Positions 45,301-58,106 of a DNA stretch of 64,000 bases are shown here, one piece after another (position 1 is the stretch's first letter; each line of letters begins with the position of its first letter). Below the pieces are notes generated by a model that worked only from the letters and a program-made list of their open reading frames with translations, was not told the DNA's origin and did not search any database. A program made the position numbers and the translations under genes. The stretch covers positions 25,737,501 through 25,801,500 of the forward strand of contig CM072335.1 of the NCBI GenBank assembly GCA_036874045.1, written 5' to 3'. The stretch is from Cymodocea nodosa. Its lineage: Eukaryota > Streptophyta > Magnoliopsida > Alismatales > Cymodoceaceae.

Positions 45301-48300
45301 TTACCTATAATTATAATAATATTTTTCAATTCCTCGAAATTGAAAATTTGTAATCGATCAATTAACTTAAAGATCACGTAATTTGATGGTTCTCTCTTTC
45401 AGTGTCGTGGAATCTCACATGCTCGCACGCGCTTAGCTGCTGCTCCCACCCCTGCACTCCCAAGATAACGATGCTCGCATTAGCAATCCAAATCGCAGCA
45501 CGGTGAAAGGAAAACAACCCATTCCGTAAACGCAGAAGATGCCTCATCTACAATGGGGTCATCTGTCCTTTCACTCCTCTGGCTCAAGTCTGTCAACGAA
45601 GCATGTATATATTTGTGTATTCCCAACACACGGGCGCGGGCGCGGGAGCGGGCGCGCGCACAGATGACCAAGAGAAAAGACAGCTGCGGCGTCTGCACGA
45701 GCTGTAGGTAGCCCTCATTTTCATGGCAACCCCAATTAAACACCACACCAGACCCATCTCAGACCGATGACCCAGAGCAGCGCCAGCACCGCAACTGTTG
45801 GGTTTTACATGTGCTATGATGTTATGTTTGGCAGGTGGTAGTAATGGCAAGCACCCACAAGAGGGAAAGAAGGAAACCAGCCGAAAGGAGCAGGAGCAGG
45901 AGCCATCCCAAACGGAGCAAGGCAGTGTAGTGCCGGAGGAGAAAGCAGATGTTTAGTTTAGTTTTCCCCCCAATATGCAGCAGCTGCTGTAGCTGCTGCT
46001 GATGCAGTGACCACTGGAGCTGGGTTAAACACTGTTGTCGTACCGTTGGAGTGGTAAGTACAGGCGAGGCTGGCTTGAATTTGGTGGTGGAGGAGGAGAG
46101 AGAAGAATCTGATGGAAGGAAGGAACCTTTTCTCCCTTTTTCCGGGTTGCCATTTTTCTATGGTCTATGCTGAGTAGTGGCAGTGGTGGCAGGAGATTGA
46201 TAAGGGTGGGATGGCCGAGGCGGTGGGCGTGGATGTCGGCCCGGCTTGCCCGGGCTTTCTTTCCCGGGCACTGCGCCACCTTCGTCGGTGACGACCGGAA
46301 CGCTGTGTCCTATAAAATGCCTACGTCCGCCGTAGTAATTGTTCTTGACCATGGTGTTCCTGCACCCTCCCCTACATTAGCCTATTACGTAATAAGTGCC
46401 TTTTTCTTTTTATAATGCGTTCGTAGTAATCGCCTTTTATTATTTTATACTCACGTAGTAATTTTGTCTGTTTTTCAACAAGGATTTTTTATATTTATTT
46501 AAATTTAAATCTTTACAAAAGTTATAAATGTTTTTTTATAAATGAAGGGGTACTTTAACGATAATAAAAAATCTTCATAACATTATAAAATTTGTTTGCT
46601 TTTATGTATTTATTTAATAATGATGTTATAAATTTATGTCGAAATATCTTTCCTGTAAATGGGAGAGAGAAAATAATAAAGATATAAGTTGAATTGAGTC
46701 AAATGTTTTACGTGGTTTCCAAGCATTAATCATTCCAAGATAAATTAAGTGGTCTTAATAAATTTAATTACTTCAAAGTTAATCATTCCAAGAAGAATAT
46801 TTATAAGGTAGTTAAAAATAATATAAATATAAAAGAAAAAGTATTTTTCCGAGCAAACGTTGTTAATATTTGGGAGCCTGAGGATGTGGGGCTGGCAGCT
46901 GGCGCACGTCGTCGGTCCTTGGGGACTATGTTCGTAAATGTCACACATGCGTGGTTGCGCTCATCTTCCCCAAGACCCAAAGGGCTTGCAGGCGCCAGCG
47001 GACGGCACTACTGTTCAGTTCGGTGGCAGGGAGGCAGGAGACCAGGCAGCGCAGTGGCGCCGTACTTTGCTCGTCCGCGCCATTGCCATCAATGGCGAAG
47101 CATCCGCTGGTTGGTTGGCCGGCTGGCTGGCCACCAGCTAGCTCACCGTGGCAAGGAAAGGTAAGGTAAGGTAAGGTAAGGTAAGGTAAGGTAAGGGAAG
47201 GGAGGTAAAGGGACGGGTCACTGTTGGTCGATACCCCAAGGTCAGCCAGGCAACAGTGGCCGTCGGGCGAGCACCACTACCTCCTCTTCTTCCTTTCTTT
47301 CCCTGTTGGGGTCGTCGACGTTCACGTGTGGGTCGCCGACGGACCCATCAAAACCCAAAACGAAAAAGAGAAATGAAAAATAAGGCAGTGGTACTGTTTC
47401 CGTCTGGAGAAGAGGCAACAGGCAACAGCTCCCGGAAAAGCAGAAGGGCTACATGTCTTGTCAGGCCCCTGACATCTGATCTGAGCGCGACGACGGTAAT
47501 GAATTATTCGGAACGTCAAAACCAATCGTCAAATTGGAAATTGGTTTGGAGTTTTCCACCTCCGGCGAATTTGCGGTGAGATTCCACATCCAGCCAGCTC
47601 CCGAGCTCCTCGTAAGAGAGAGACAGAGAGAGAATATATCCCACCCACCATGCTCTGCGGTGCTGGTGGAGGATATGTCCGTTTGTTAAATGACGACTTT
47701 GATACCCCAATTTAAATGTAATTATTTAGTTAGACAGACGTAGAGTGGGTCTTACATGTGTCAAGTAGCCGGTGAAATCCAAATTTTTTCTCCTTTTTTT
47801 TTTCCCCTCTTTTAAAAAGTTGCAAAAAGTTCCTTCTTAAACCCTCCACGCGTACCCGATCCCACCTTGTCTTATGCTGCCCATTTAGAAATTGATCGCC
47901 TTTGTCACCGCATGGGAATGAAAAACGAAAATCGTAATATTATTTATAATTTTTTGTCGCTGTATTTATAAAAATTGTATTATTACTTATAATTTTATTA
48001 TCTTTTTAGATATGGATACGTTGAAATCCAAACTTTACGTTCTTTCATTAATGTTTTAAACACTTATTCTATTAGAAGCAAATTAGCATGATCGTTATAT
48101 TTCGTCGTGCGTGAGAAAATGCATGTTGTTGTACTTCAATCACTACGGGAAGACTTAACTGTAATGATTCAATTAATCAAAAGTAAAAATACTCGTAATT
48201 TTTATTTAGATTCGAATCTTAATAAACAAAAAATCATCGTAATAGGAAAAAATGGTTATTTTATTACTGGAAAAGAGTTGGAAGTTCGAATATACGTATT

Positions 48301-50640
48301 AAATGTATGGATTATTTTTTCCCAACGTACATGTCGAATTATTTCACTGTAGATATTGGTATATTTCGAAACTTCATTGAGAATTCAAAATAAAGAGCTT
48401 TCCAAGAGATCTCGCGATAAATTATCAAAGTAATATTTCTTTTGATTACAGAATAATTTTATTATAACCATATATTGATCTATTATTTATTCGTATTATA
48501 ATTATTTAATTGCATTCTAATTACTTATAAATATTAGAGTGACAATTTATACTTAAAAATGAACAAATTAGGGAATCAATTTATTATAATTATGTTAATA
48601 ATTACATGCTATTTACTATTTAGTATATGTGTGATAATTATTTATTCGTATTATAATTACTTATACGTATTATAATAATAGTTTATACTTAAAAATAAAT
48701 AAATCAAATAAATTAATTACATCTTCTATGAAGTTAAATATAATATTAAATATAACTTTTAACTTTCAATTCTTAAGCACTGAGAATTGGAATTGAAGTT
48801 TTAACAAATAAATAAATAACTTTGTAAAATACAACTTCAGTGTGCAAATGTTGAACACGAAATTACTCACTACTATAACCATATTTGCGAAATATATAAC
48901 AATTAATTTCGTACGATACTATATTAGTTCTTTTTAATAATGATGATTATTGTTCAATTAGAACAATAATAAGACAACAATCAAAGTTCCCAAACACGGT
49001 CAACGATCAAAAAGTTAAAATTCAATAAATATGCTATCGACGTCAATATATATATAATTTTGAATAACATGTCTTAATTTATTTTTAATTAATTTTGAGA
49101 TGAATATTCACATTTTAACGTAAAATTAAGTCAGAGAAAGTTAAAATAAATCTATAAACATCTACCTGATACAAAAGACACAGAAAATATAAATTATTAT
49201 AAAGAAGTATGTTTTCACTTATTATCGACTACTTTTGTATTAGACGTTTATGTTTTAATCATAGTTATCAATTAAAAATGTTATTTATTTAATAGAGAGA
49301 TTATCGTAAAAAATGTCGAGGAATAGTTTATAATATTTATTCAAAATAATGTCTTTCAAGTATTATATCATGTAAAATCATTTACGATAATTAAACGTTA
49401 ATCAATTTATACTATAAAAAAGAAAAACTTCAACTATCTTCTATTAAAATTATTCTCTTAAAACATAATTATGGTATCACTTTATAACACAGAGCTGCTT
49501 CTCTTCAAGATTGAAATAATGTATCCTTAAAATGTTACTTTTGCACAATCTTGTTTATTTATGTGGCGAGTTATTTTATCGTCACCTTTTATAACCATAT
49601 GTTTAAGACAATGTGATACATATGTAAAAAAAAAGAAAGAACAAATAGCACACGTACTTAATTAAGTCATCCCTTTTTTCGTTTCTAAATATAAGAAGAA
49701 GAAAATAATCTGATTTGAAACTTTATATCACCATTAATATACCAAAAAAACGCTTCTGTTGGATTAAGGATTTCATTCCTAAGAATGGCTAAAAATCCAA
49801 TCATCAATGCCATCAGCAAAGGAAAGAGGAGAGCAAAAAAAGAAATTGACTAGATGAATATTTAAACCAAATATTTAATATGTATCCAAATAAAATTAAC
49901 GAATAATAATTTATGATTAAAGATAAAAAAAAGAACACGTGTGAGAGAAAAAAAAATGGAACTTAGAAAGAAGATGGTAGAGAGAAAGAATAGGTGATAC
50001 ACTTTCTTTGTTTTTGACGGCAAATTTGAAATACCACTGTTATTTGAAAATTGATGTTTGCATGGCACATTATTTTTATAGCTGTGGTTGTATGAAATAT
50101 TTTTAAGAATTAATTTTCCTGATTATCATAAAAAGTGTCCTTCTTCTTGGAAATATAATTCCACAGATTTTTTACAACAACAAATGAATATCAAGAATGG
50201 GAAAATGGAAATGTAAGCTAAAAACAACCTAAGTATTCGTTTTACAAATTAGATATATACTTTAAAATATTTTTATAAAATAAATACCATGATTAAGAAT
50301 AACTTAAGTATTAGTTTTAGGACAAAGATTATATTTGAAGTATAAATTTTAATATTAATAGATTTTAAATTTATATAATAAAAAATATAAAATAAATACT
50401 TCAATATTTTTAACGGCAACCGCTACCAAAACCACCGCTAGCAGTGGTACCATCGCCACCACCACCACCAATGACACCGAAGCATGGATGTGACGGCCAT
50501 CGTCCCTAATTTGGACCTCTTCGTGGCGCTCGAAAGCACGATCTCCGCACCCTCCCAACCGTCCTCCAATTGAAACCAGAGTCGCAATAAACAAACAAGG
50601 AACAAAACCCAAAAGGACTTGAGGTGAGATGACTGAGAAA
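42384..50640. other. long intergenic region between GBPL3 and ARF3
   Basis: More than 8 kb between divergent genes. Most is very AT-rich (42,600-44,400; 46,400-46,860; 47,900-50,400). Three GC-richer islands stand out: 44,460-44,760, 45,400-46,350 and 46,860-47,680. I checked their frames and recognised no protein family, and saw no canonical miRNA sequence. Simple repeats include (TA)n at 43263-43282 and (AAGGT)n at 47158-47197. The islands may be promoter, enhancer or non-coding RNA sequence. Confidence 0.5.
47158..47197. repeat. (AAGGT)n pentanucleotide microsatellite
   Basis: Seven to eight near-perfect AAGGT units inside a GC-rich island, decaying into AAGGG at the right end. Confidence 0.9.
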
Positions 50641-50684
50641 GTCTGGTGAGCAGTGTGTGTCTGTGCGTGTGAGGGGAAGAGTGA

Positions 50685-51079
50685 ATGAGTGATAAAAGTT
50701 TGCCAGCGGCAGCAGCGGAACCGGCTGCAGCAGCAGCGGAAGCAGGAGGAAGGGTGGTACGGAAAGGAAACAGATATATTTTTAGAGGGAAGGAAAGAGA
50801 GAGAGAAAGATGAAGAATCTAGAGAGAGAAATGGAGATGGTGGTAGAGGACATATAGCTTATGCCAAAGAAAGCGATAGGAGAGAGAAAAGGCAGTCATC
50901 ATTTCATGATTCTTTTGTTTTGGTCACAGCCAACAAAGGAAAGGAGAGGGGGAGAGAAAGAACAGGGGGCAAAAAAACTGGGTTTTGGATTGTTGGCTCG
51001 GTGGAAGGGGGAGAGGGGAAAAGGAAGCATGGCGTGCCACTCTTTTTACCAGTCTAGTTGAATGTTGGCTGGGTATTGA
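50685..51079 (+). promoter_or_regulatory. uORF cluster in the presumed ARF3 5' leader
   Basis: Upstream of the ARF start lie at least four ATG-initiated short ORFs: 50685-50813 (42 aa, Ala-rich), 50810-50857 (15 aa), 50861-51061 (66 aa) and 51062-51079 (5 aa). The last two abut as TGAATG. The leader is strongly GA-rich. ETTIN and MONOPTEROS leaders in Arabidopsis are known to carry uORFs that control translation. The transcription start is not known here, so which uORFs are in the mRNA is inferred. Confidence 0.55.
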
Positions 51080-51136
51080 TTGTTGGGTCGACTTGGGTTA
51101 CGGTGTTTCGGCTTTATTTTACTTTGTTTTCTCGCA

Positions 51137-54100
51137 ATGGGGATTGATCTGAACACGATCGAGGAGGAGGATGATGGTGTGTCGACGGTGGGGCTAGGGA
51201 GGGCGGTGTGTCCGGAGCTGTGGCACGCCTGCGCTGGGCCGATGGTTTGGTTGCCGAGGAAGGGAAGTTCGGTGGTCTACCTCCCACAGGGGCATCTGGA
51301 GCAACTGGGCTTTGGGGACGATGTGGCCGGAGGGCAGCTCCGGTCGGATTTGTGCCCTCACGTTTTCTGTCGTGTCCTGGACGTCGAGCTTCGTGTGAGC
51401 GTCAGTGTTTATTGTCGTCGCTTAGGAAAGCTCGTGGCTTTTTTTACTTAGGATATGACGGTAGCGGTATTGTTTGTTTTGCCTGTGCAGGCGGAATCTG
51501 CGACTGATGAGGTTTATGCTCAGCTCTCTCTGGTTCCTTATGGAGAGGTATCCCTTCTTCTTCTTCTTGTTTGATGCTGGTAAAGTTTGGTTTTTGTTTT
51601 CCAAATCTCAATGTTAAAGCCAGTTTTTCGTCTCTTTGGGAACTCCTTGTTACATTCCTTTTATTGCCTATATGATTTAGTATCATGATGGTTCCTTGTT
51701 CTTGTTGGGGGTCGTAGAGTCTTGGTTTTTTTTTTTTTTTGATTTGATTGATTTTGAGAAATACTCTTTGCTACATCAGCTCACGTGGGTGGTATTTTGT
51801 TTTCAACTTTTTCATTCAGAAAGCTGAGCAGCAGATCAATGAAACCGAGCATGATCAAAGCTCTGGCGAAATGGAGGAGCTTGGCAGTGGGTTTAAGTCA
51901 GCAGCAACGCCTCATATGTTCTGCAAGACCCTCACGGCATCAGACACTAGCACTCATGGAGGGTTCTCCGTCCCTCGCCGAGCAGCTGAGGATTGCTTTC
52001 CTCCTCTGGTGAAACATTTGATGTTCTATATTATATGTTCGATATCCATGAGTCTTAATTTTTGTAAAATGTTGCCAACTCTGTTTTCATCTACCTAAAT
52101 GCACTTCGCCTTTTTGTTCTCTCGGTAAAACCACTTTTGAGTTTGTTCAGTTTATATTTCTTCCTTTCCTACTCGATTATAGGATTACAAGCTGCAAAGG
52201 CCTTCTCAAGAGCTCGTCGCAAAAGATTTGCATGGAATGGAATGGAGGTTCCGTCACATCTACAGAGGTAAGTTTTTGTGCTTCTCATTTATGTCTACTT
52301 ACATTTATGATTTCTGTTGCCCAATTCCTATAGTTTTTCTTCACTTGCATGCCATTAAAAAAATTTGGCGATTACTTGTATGCCATTCAAAATTCATATT
52401 TACTTGCATGCCATTAAGAAAGAAATCTCCATTTTACTTCGACATCCTTTTGTTATGCTTGATACTTAAACTGCAAGGATATTCTAGTAAGAAGCATAAA
52501 TTTTTAATGTCATGCAAGTGAATGCGTATATTCAAATGATATGCAAGTAATTATCAAATTTTTTTAATGACATTCAAGTAAAACAAATCCATTCTTATAC
52601 CGTGTTCCTAGTGTCTGTCAAGATATATCTACTTCAATCATCTTATTCATGGATTTCTGAAAATCTCGTCAAATTATTTTAAATTCATTTCTAAAAAGAA
52701 TTTATCAATTCACTAGTGCTTTGTTGCTACCTCGATGAGTTTTGCAAATGTTGTTTGACATAAAATATTGTATTGTTGGTATGTTAGGTCAACCTCGTAG
52801 GCATTTGCTCACAACTGGCTGGAGTGCATTTGTAAACAAGAAGAAGCTTGTTTCAGGGGATGCTGTCCTCTTTCTGAGGTAAAAAAGGCTATTAGAATGA
52901 GAAATGATTAACTAATTCTATCTAAAATAATCTACAAAAGACTTAAAGAATCTCTACTTGTCTATGTTGTCTACACAGAGGTGTTGATGGGGAGCTGAGA
53001 TTAGGCATCCGTAGAGCTGCTCAACTCAAAAGCAGCTTTCCTCATCTTCTCTGCGGGCAAAATGTGAATGCTGGGACTATAGCTGCCATAGTGGATGCCG
53101 TACAGACAAACAACGTATTCCACATTCATTATAATCCAAGGTACTGTCAAATCTCACATTCATTTCAAAGGTTTGTGCTGATAGTTTTCTGTTTGGAAAT
53201 GGACTGGTGGTTCTGAAGTAGCTGATGGCAGTAGTATTTGTCAGGCATATAGAATATAGCTGGAGCAGTCATGACACCCTTAATCACTTAATGCAGTAAC
53301 TATAACCAGTATATTACCCTAATAGAGTTATGTAGCCTTATTTCCCATCTCCATGATGAGTTCCCGTGTGGTTTAATTATGCATAGAATATTTACACACT
53401 TGGCTGCTCTTGAAGCAGGAAAATTCTAGCCTTTCCGTTTGTAGCTAAAATGGTTTTTCAGCTCGTGCGTGGCTTTTTATATCAATCTTTGGTTCCAAAT
53501 ACTTTGATGGAAATCTTTACTTCAGAAGTTTTAAAACCATACGGCATATCCATATCTTGAGGCGCATATGTTCTCTCTTTGTTAATTTCATTCTTAATAA
53601 ATTTCAGGGCAAGCGTGTCAGAATTCATAATTCCCACATGGAAGTTCTACAAAGGCATCAGGCATTCATATTCAATTGGAACAAGGTTCAAAATGCTGTA
53701 CGAGAGTGAAGATTCAGCTGAAAGAAGGTTAATATGACTATCACCCATCATTGAATCTTAAATAAATTTCACTAACATGCCATGAACTTTTGACCCCACA
53801 GGTTCACTGGACTGATAAGTGGGATCAGTGACATGGACCCTCTTAGATGGCCAGGATCAAAATGGAGATGTCTTTCGGTGTGTCTCATTTTTACCATTTT
53901 TGACATTTATTCTTTGTAATTTAAATTCTGAATCATAATCGTTGTTGTTTAGCCTTGCTCCTATGAGGCTCGGTCAGAAAGTTCTATTTAATTGATGTCA
54001 TCTGCTTTGCCCTTGACAGTAATTAATGTACTTTTTAACATTTTTTTTGTTCTAGTAAAACAGTTACACAAGCATGCATCCGTGTATTGCTAAAGTTGGA

Positions 54101-55634
54101 TACTTCCTCAGATGTTATTCATTGCATTTGTTCTTTGTTCAGCATGTTGATTTAGTTTAGCTAAGGAAAAGGTTGACAAGATATCATGAGGTTTACAAGA
54201 AAGGAACATGAATTGAAGCTCTCATTCCAGAAGAAATGTTATGAATTGGAAAATATGATTGCGAAAGGGTATTTTTGATAGCTATTTTGTTAAATTGCTG
54301 TAGGATAAGTAAACTGATGGAATCATATATAGTTGTATACTGTTTTCTGGTTTTTGAGGGTAATCTCAATTGAAGTCACTGTTATTGATGTCAGAAACTT
54401 ACTTGAGCTTATTATGCTTCTTACAGGTGAGGTGGGACGATGGAGTAGAAGCCCATCGTCCAACCAGGTTGTCACCATGGGAAATCGAACCCTCTGGTTT
54501 GATTTCTGGCCCGAACAGTCTCCCCATACCAGGTTCCAAGAGAACCAAAATCAGCCTTTCCTCAGCACTTCTGGATTCTTCAGTTCATTGTAGGCTTCTC
54601 CCAAGGATCCCTTTCTCATGGCCTCTGCTTCCTATTTTATGCTGACCTTTTCTTCTCCTGCAGCTGCAGGTCATCCAGGGTTCGAGGAATATGCAAGTTA
54701 CCATAAGGTCTTGCAAGGTCAAGAAATTCTGGGGTTTAGAAATCAGCCTACCGGCAGTGATATATCTAATCCTCAGCTCTATCGGACTGGGAACCACCCA
54801 TACGCTGGGATAGGAAGGCAGCATATGTCTGATTCCAGTGATTGTTTGCTAGCCGTGCAAGGAACCAGTGCTGGTGGATTTTCCGTGGGAAAGACAGACT
54901 TTCCCTGCAATCGCAAAGGCTTCAATGAATCTGATAGATTCAGTAGGGTCTTGCAAGGTCAAGAAATATTTCCATTTAAGCCGTTTCCTGGTGGTGGATC
55001 ACAACACATTCTTCGGGAAAAGGAAACTGGTGTTTTTGATTCTGTGCGTGTTTCTGATGTTGGTAGCAGCTGGCATTCACCAATGGTCGGTGTCTATAAT
55101 GTTTTCCAGCAGTCGATGCCTCCGACAAACGTCTCTTCTCCTTCGTTGGTCTTGAAGTTCCAACATGAGATTTCTCAGCCTTCTCACCTTCAGTCTGCGT
55201 ATGGCACTGGTAGCAATACTTCACCGGGCTATGCTCGTTCTGCAGATGCCTTCTCCACGGCATCTGCTCCTTGTTCGTCCCGTTACAAGAGGAAGTATGG
55301 TCACTTGTCAGATAAACCAAAGGAACATGAGGAAGCTGGGGTGTTTGATTCTTCTGTGCTTAACTCTGAGGAAGCTGGGGTGGTTGATTCTTCTGTGCTT
55401 AACTCTGATGAACCGGTTCCTTGCTCCAACGTAGGGGAAGGTTGTAGATTGTTTGGCTTTTCCTTGGTTGGAGCAAACTCCATACATACTGGGTTGGATT
55501 CCTTGGAGGATTCTCGGCCATCTCCTCCAACGGCTCCTGAGGTAAATTTGGTGAGCCCAAAGAAGCAAATGTCTCATCAATCCATAGAGCAAAGCTGTAC
55601 CAATCTCAGCACTCTCTATGCCTTGTGCGCTTAG
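51137..55634 (+). CDS. ARF3: auxin response factor, ETTIN/ARF3 type, 10 exons, 723 aa, no PB1 domain
   Basis: Exons: 51137-51394, 51491-51547, 51820-52008, 52183-52267, 52788-52878, 52979-53140, 53608-53727, 53802-53877, 54427-54589, 54664-55634. The start [13 protein letters not shown] is followed by [19 protein letters not shown] and the B3 DNA-binding domain (about residues 137-240: [40 protein letters not shown]). The ARF domain follows (about 260-345: [46 protein letters not shown]). The middle region is Ser/Pro-rich and the protein ends at LCA without the PB1 (III/IV) domain, as in ETTIN. This class represses auxin target genes and patterns organ polarity and gynoecium. Two KVLQGQE/RVLQGQE motifs in exon 10 mark tasiR-ARF sites. 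Acceptors and frames agree throughout. ARF3-type identity is firm; paralogue within monocots is not settled. Confidence 0.95.
52335..52595. mobile_element. hairpin MITE with internal subrepeats in ARF3 intron 4
   Basis: Left arm (about 52335-52425) and right arm (about 52500-52595) are inverted copies. The left arm contains ACTTGCATGCCATT, ACTTGTATGCCATT and ACTTGCATGCCATT at roughly 30-40 bp intervals; the right arm has the complementary AATGTCATGCAAGT, AATGATATGCAAGT and AATGACATTCAAGT. AAAAAAATTTGG/AAATTTTTTT also mirror. The transcript of this part would fold into a long imperfect hairpin. Confidence 0.75.
54705..54725 (+). promoter_or_regulatory. tasiR-ARF target site 1
   Basis: Exon 10 of the ARF gene contains GGTCTTGCAAGGTCAAGAA, complementary to the TAS3-derived tasiR-ARF, with one G:U pair at the G that is A in the perfect target. 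It encodes KVLQGQE. Confidence 0.93.
54945..54965 (+). promoter_or_regulatory. tasiR-ARF target site 2
   Basis: A second copy of GGTCTTGCAAGGTCAAGAA, preceded by AG, lies 240 bases after the first and encodes RVLQGQE. Dual sites are the hallmark of ETTIN/ARF3 genes. Confidence 0.93.
55329..55406 (+). repeat. 39-bp in-frame tandem duplication in ARF3 exon 10
   Basis: Two adjacent 39-bp units (55329-55367 and 55368-55406) differ at one or two bases and encode [13 protein letters not shown] then [13 protein letters not shown]. The frame is kept, so the product simply gains 13 residues in the Ser-rich middle region. Confidence 0.95.
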
Positions 55635-56450
55635 CCCATAAATTGAGTCCTCTGGTTCCAATATGGCCTAGCAAGTAGCATGAAGAACTTTATTGCAGGC
55701 TCTTTCTTGATCTGTCAAAAATGGATCTGTTTCTCTTGCAATGGTATCTGGGTTCTTCCTTCGATCGGCTGGGACCATATATAATATATATGGAGCCATG
55801 CAGGCTTTCCAGGATTTGTACTTCTATGGTAGCGTCGTCGTTGTAGCTTTTTATTCAGGGATGTCAAAACATTTTCTTATCTTCCCCCTTCTGCTGTTTC
55901 TGAAAATGTGAAATCATTGTTGAAACTACTAAAATTTCGATGCCTCTTACGTATGAAGGTTACTTTTCATTTTAAGAAAGATTGATTAGTCGAACCTCTC
56001 CTTTTGGCATATAGATGACACAAACGAACACCCTCCCTCCATGTGGGCCAATCCCTCTCATTATATATATTTAAGAGGACAACGTTGTTGCTGGTAGATT
56101 TAGCTATGGATATCTAAAATAAACCGTGCAAGTGGAAGTAAAAGCTCTGTACGAGAGGGAGAAGAGAGTGTGTGTGTTGTCCTGTCCTGGAAGAAGCCAG
56201 AAGTTGTGTGAATCGTCGTGTGTGTGTAAAACAAAGTGTGGGACTCGTGTGATTCAAAAGAATAATGAATAAAATGATAAATCCCTCTTTGTCGCACGCT
56301 ACGATAATTTAAAATTTTGATTTAATTAAAACGCACAGCTCAAGACCAGCTGTCGTACTTTGTTAATTACACATGTTTAGTTTTGCTCCACCACAAAATA
56401 CATGCACCCTTGTCATGACGTTTCTTCCCATCCGAAACCATGGAACTGGA

Positions 56451-56479
56451 ATTATTATTATTATTATTATTATTATTAT
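56451..56479. repeat. (ATT)9 microsatellite
   Basis: Nine near-perfect ATT units in the spacer downstream of ARF3. Confidence 0.9.
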
Positions 56480-58083
56480 ACTTTAATCGTTGTTATTACG
56501 GAGGGAAGTGCATCTCGCATTTTTTGGATTCAAACTTGTACACGCACACATCTATACACGTAAGGATTATAAAAATAATGAATGCATGAAAGAGAGGAAG
56601 AGCGAAGGAGAGAAAAAAAATAATGACAGGAAGGAAAGAAAAAAGAAGAGAGAATTAAATTATGTGCTTAGGCCGAGAAAAAAGCACCGTAGACACGATC
56701 GACTCGTGGACCAGAGGAGTTGCCAATAATTAATTGTTGTAGGCTTTCACGTTGATGCTAAAAATTATGCAAAAAATAAAGTTAACTGATATAATCTAAA
56801 TAACACGACAATGACGGAAATTTCAAGTGCATCTGCATGACGTGAATCTATCTTCTTCTATTGCTAAATTTATTTTTATTTTACAATTCAAATATATTTA
56901 CATAATTATTCAATACATTTCATGATATATATATAATTTATTCATATGTGTTAAAATTTTCAACATGATTTAAATAATGTGTTATTGTTATTTTTAAATT
57001 CGAAAGTCTAACGGTTCATATCTAATTAACACAAATTGGTAGATTTTAAGACCTTTATAAATCAAGGATCAATGCCTATTTAATTTAAGTAAAACATTTA
57101 TTTTATATCTATCTCTACTTTAAACTGCGAGAAAAAAAATCTTTAAATTAATTAAATATTGATTAAAACATTATCATGGTACACATTAAATAACGCCGCC
57201 CCCTCCGCACCAAATGAACAAAGCCGGCACCTGCACCAAAGCACGGCCATAAACACAAGCTTCTTCAACCTTCGCCGGCCGTTCCCACCATGGCTTCTGC
57301 ATTAACGATGCTTATTCCATTCATTGACAATCGGACAAGAATTAAATTCCAGCAGAGTAAAAGCCAGGGAAAGAATTTCACAAATGTGATTATTGTGGTC
57401 TACCAGACTATATAAGCATGCATGAAACTTAAATGTTAATAATGCTTGTATATATATTTTCCAGACTTGTCAAAGGAGAGTAATATGCTGGAATGTCTTG
57501 TTTAAAGTTGCAGCAAGATTGTCGGCAGATATGGTTTGGGTATTGTTTGCATAAAGAAGATGAAACCTAGGAAAGAATCTGGAGCCAATGCATGTAATAG
57601 TCTAGCCATTTAATGAGAGACGACATACAGTCTAAATTCTAATTCTATTGAGGCTGTTCTTAATTCCGTTGAGAAAAAGTGATTCTATTGGGTATTCATT
57701 CGACAAGGCATGCATGCATTTGTTTTATCTGCATCATTATGTTTTGCTCTTCATTTGAAGCTCTAATTAAATCCAGCATTTCTGATGGCATTGGAAAACG
57801 GTAAACGCATTTTTCTAGTCTAGATGTGCTTGCGTATCGTGCGAAGATCTGATTGTTTACTGAAGCTTCACTTTGTTTGCTTTTCTTTAATTTTTGAATG
57901 TTGGTGTGCATCTCAGAACATTTTGGTATTCTGATCGGACTTTGTTTCTGGTGCTTTCCTTCTGCAGGCATACATGAGGGATTATCACTTAGAATTATTA
58001 GATGGATTGAATTGGCTAATACGGCTTTAAGAAAATGGCATTCCACGTTATAAATTTTCTGTCATAATTTATCAAATTTTCAC

Positions 58084-58106
58084 GAGAGAGAGAGAGAGAG
58101 AGAGAG
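58084..58106. repeat. (GA)n microsatellite followed by GGA repeats
   Basis: Eleven alternating GA units run directly into GGAGGAGGAGG. Confidence 0.9.

Noticed and set aside
46025..47710. ORFs of 64-107 aa in the GC-rich islands upstream of ARF3
   Set aside because: Overlapping frames on both strands, Pro/Arg-rich and repeat-derived, without any recognisable domain or plausible splice partners.
50689..51057. 122-aa frame upstream of ARF3 as a protein-coding gene
   Set aside because: It begins at GTG, not ATG, and is a low-complexity purine-rich leader sequence; only the ATG-started uORFs are noted.
57696..58046. 116-aa minus-strand ORF downstream of ARF3
   Set aside because: No domain, no homologue that I recognise, and AT-rich surroundings without promoter or partner exons.
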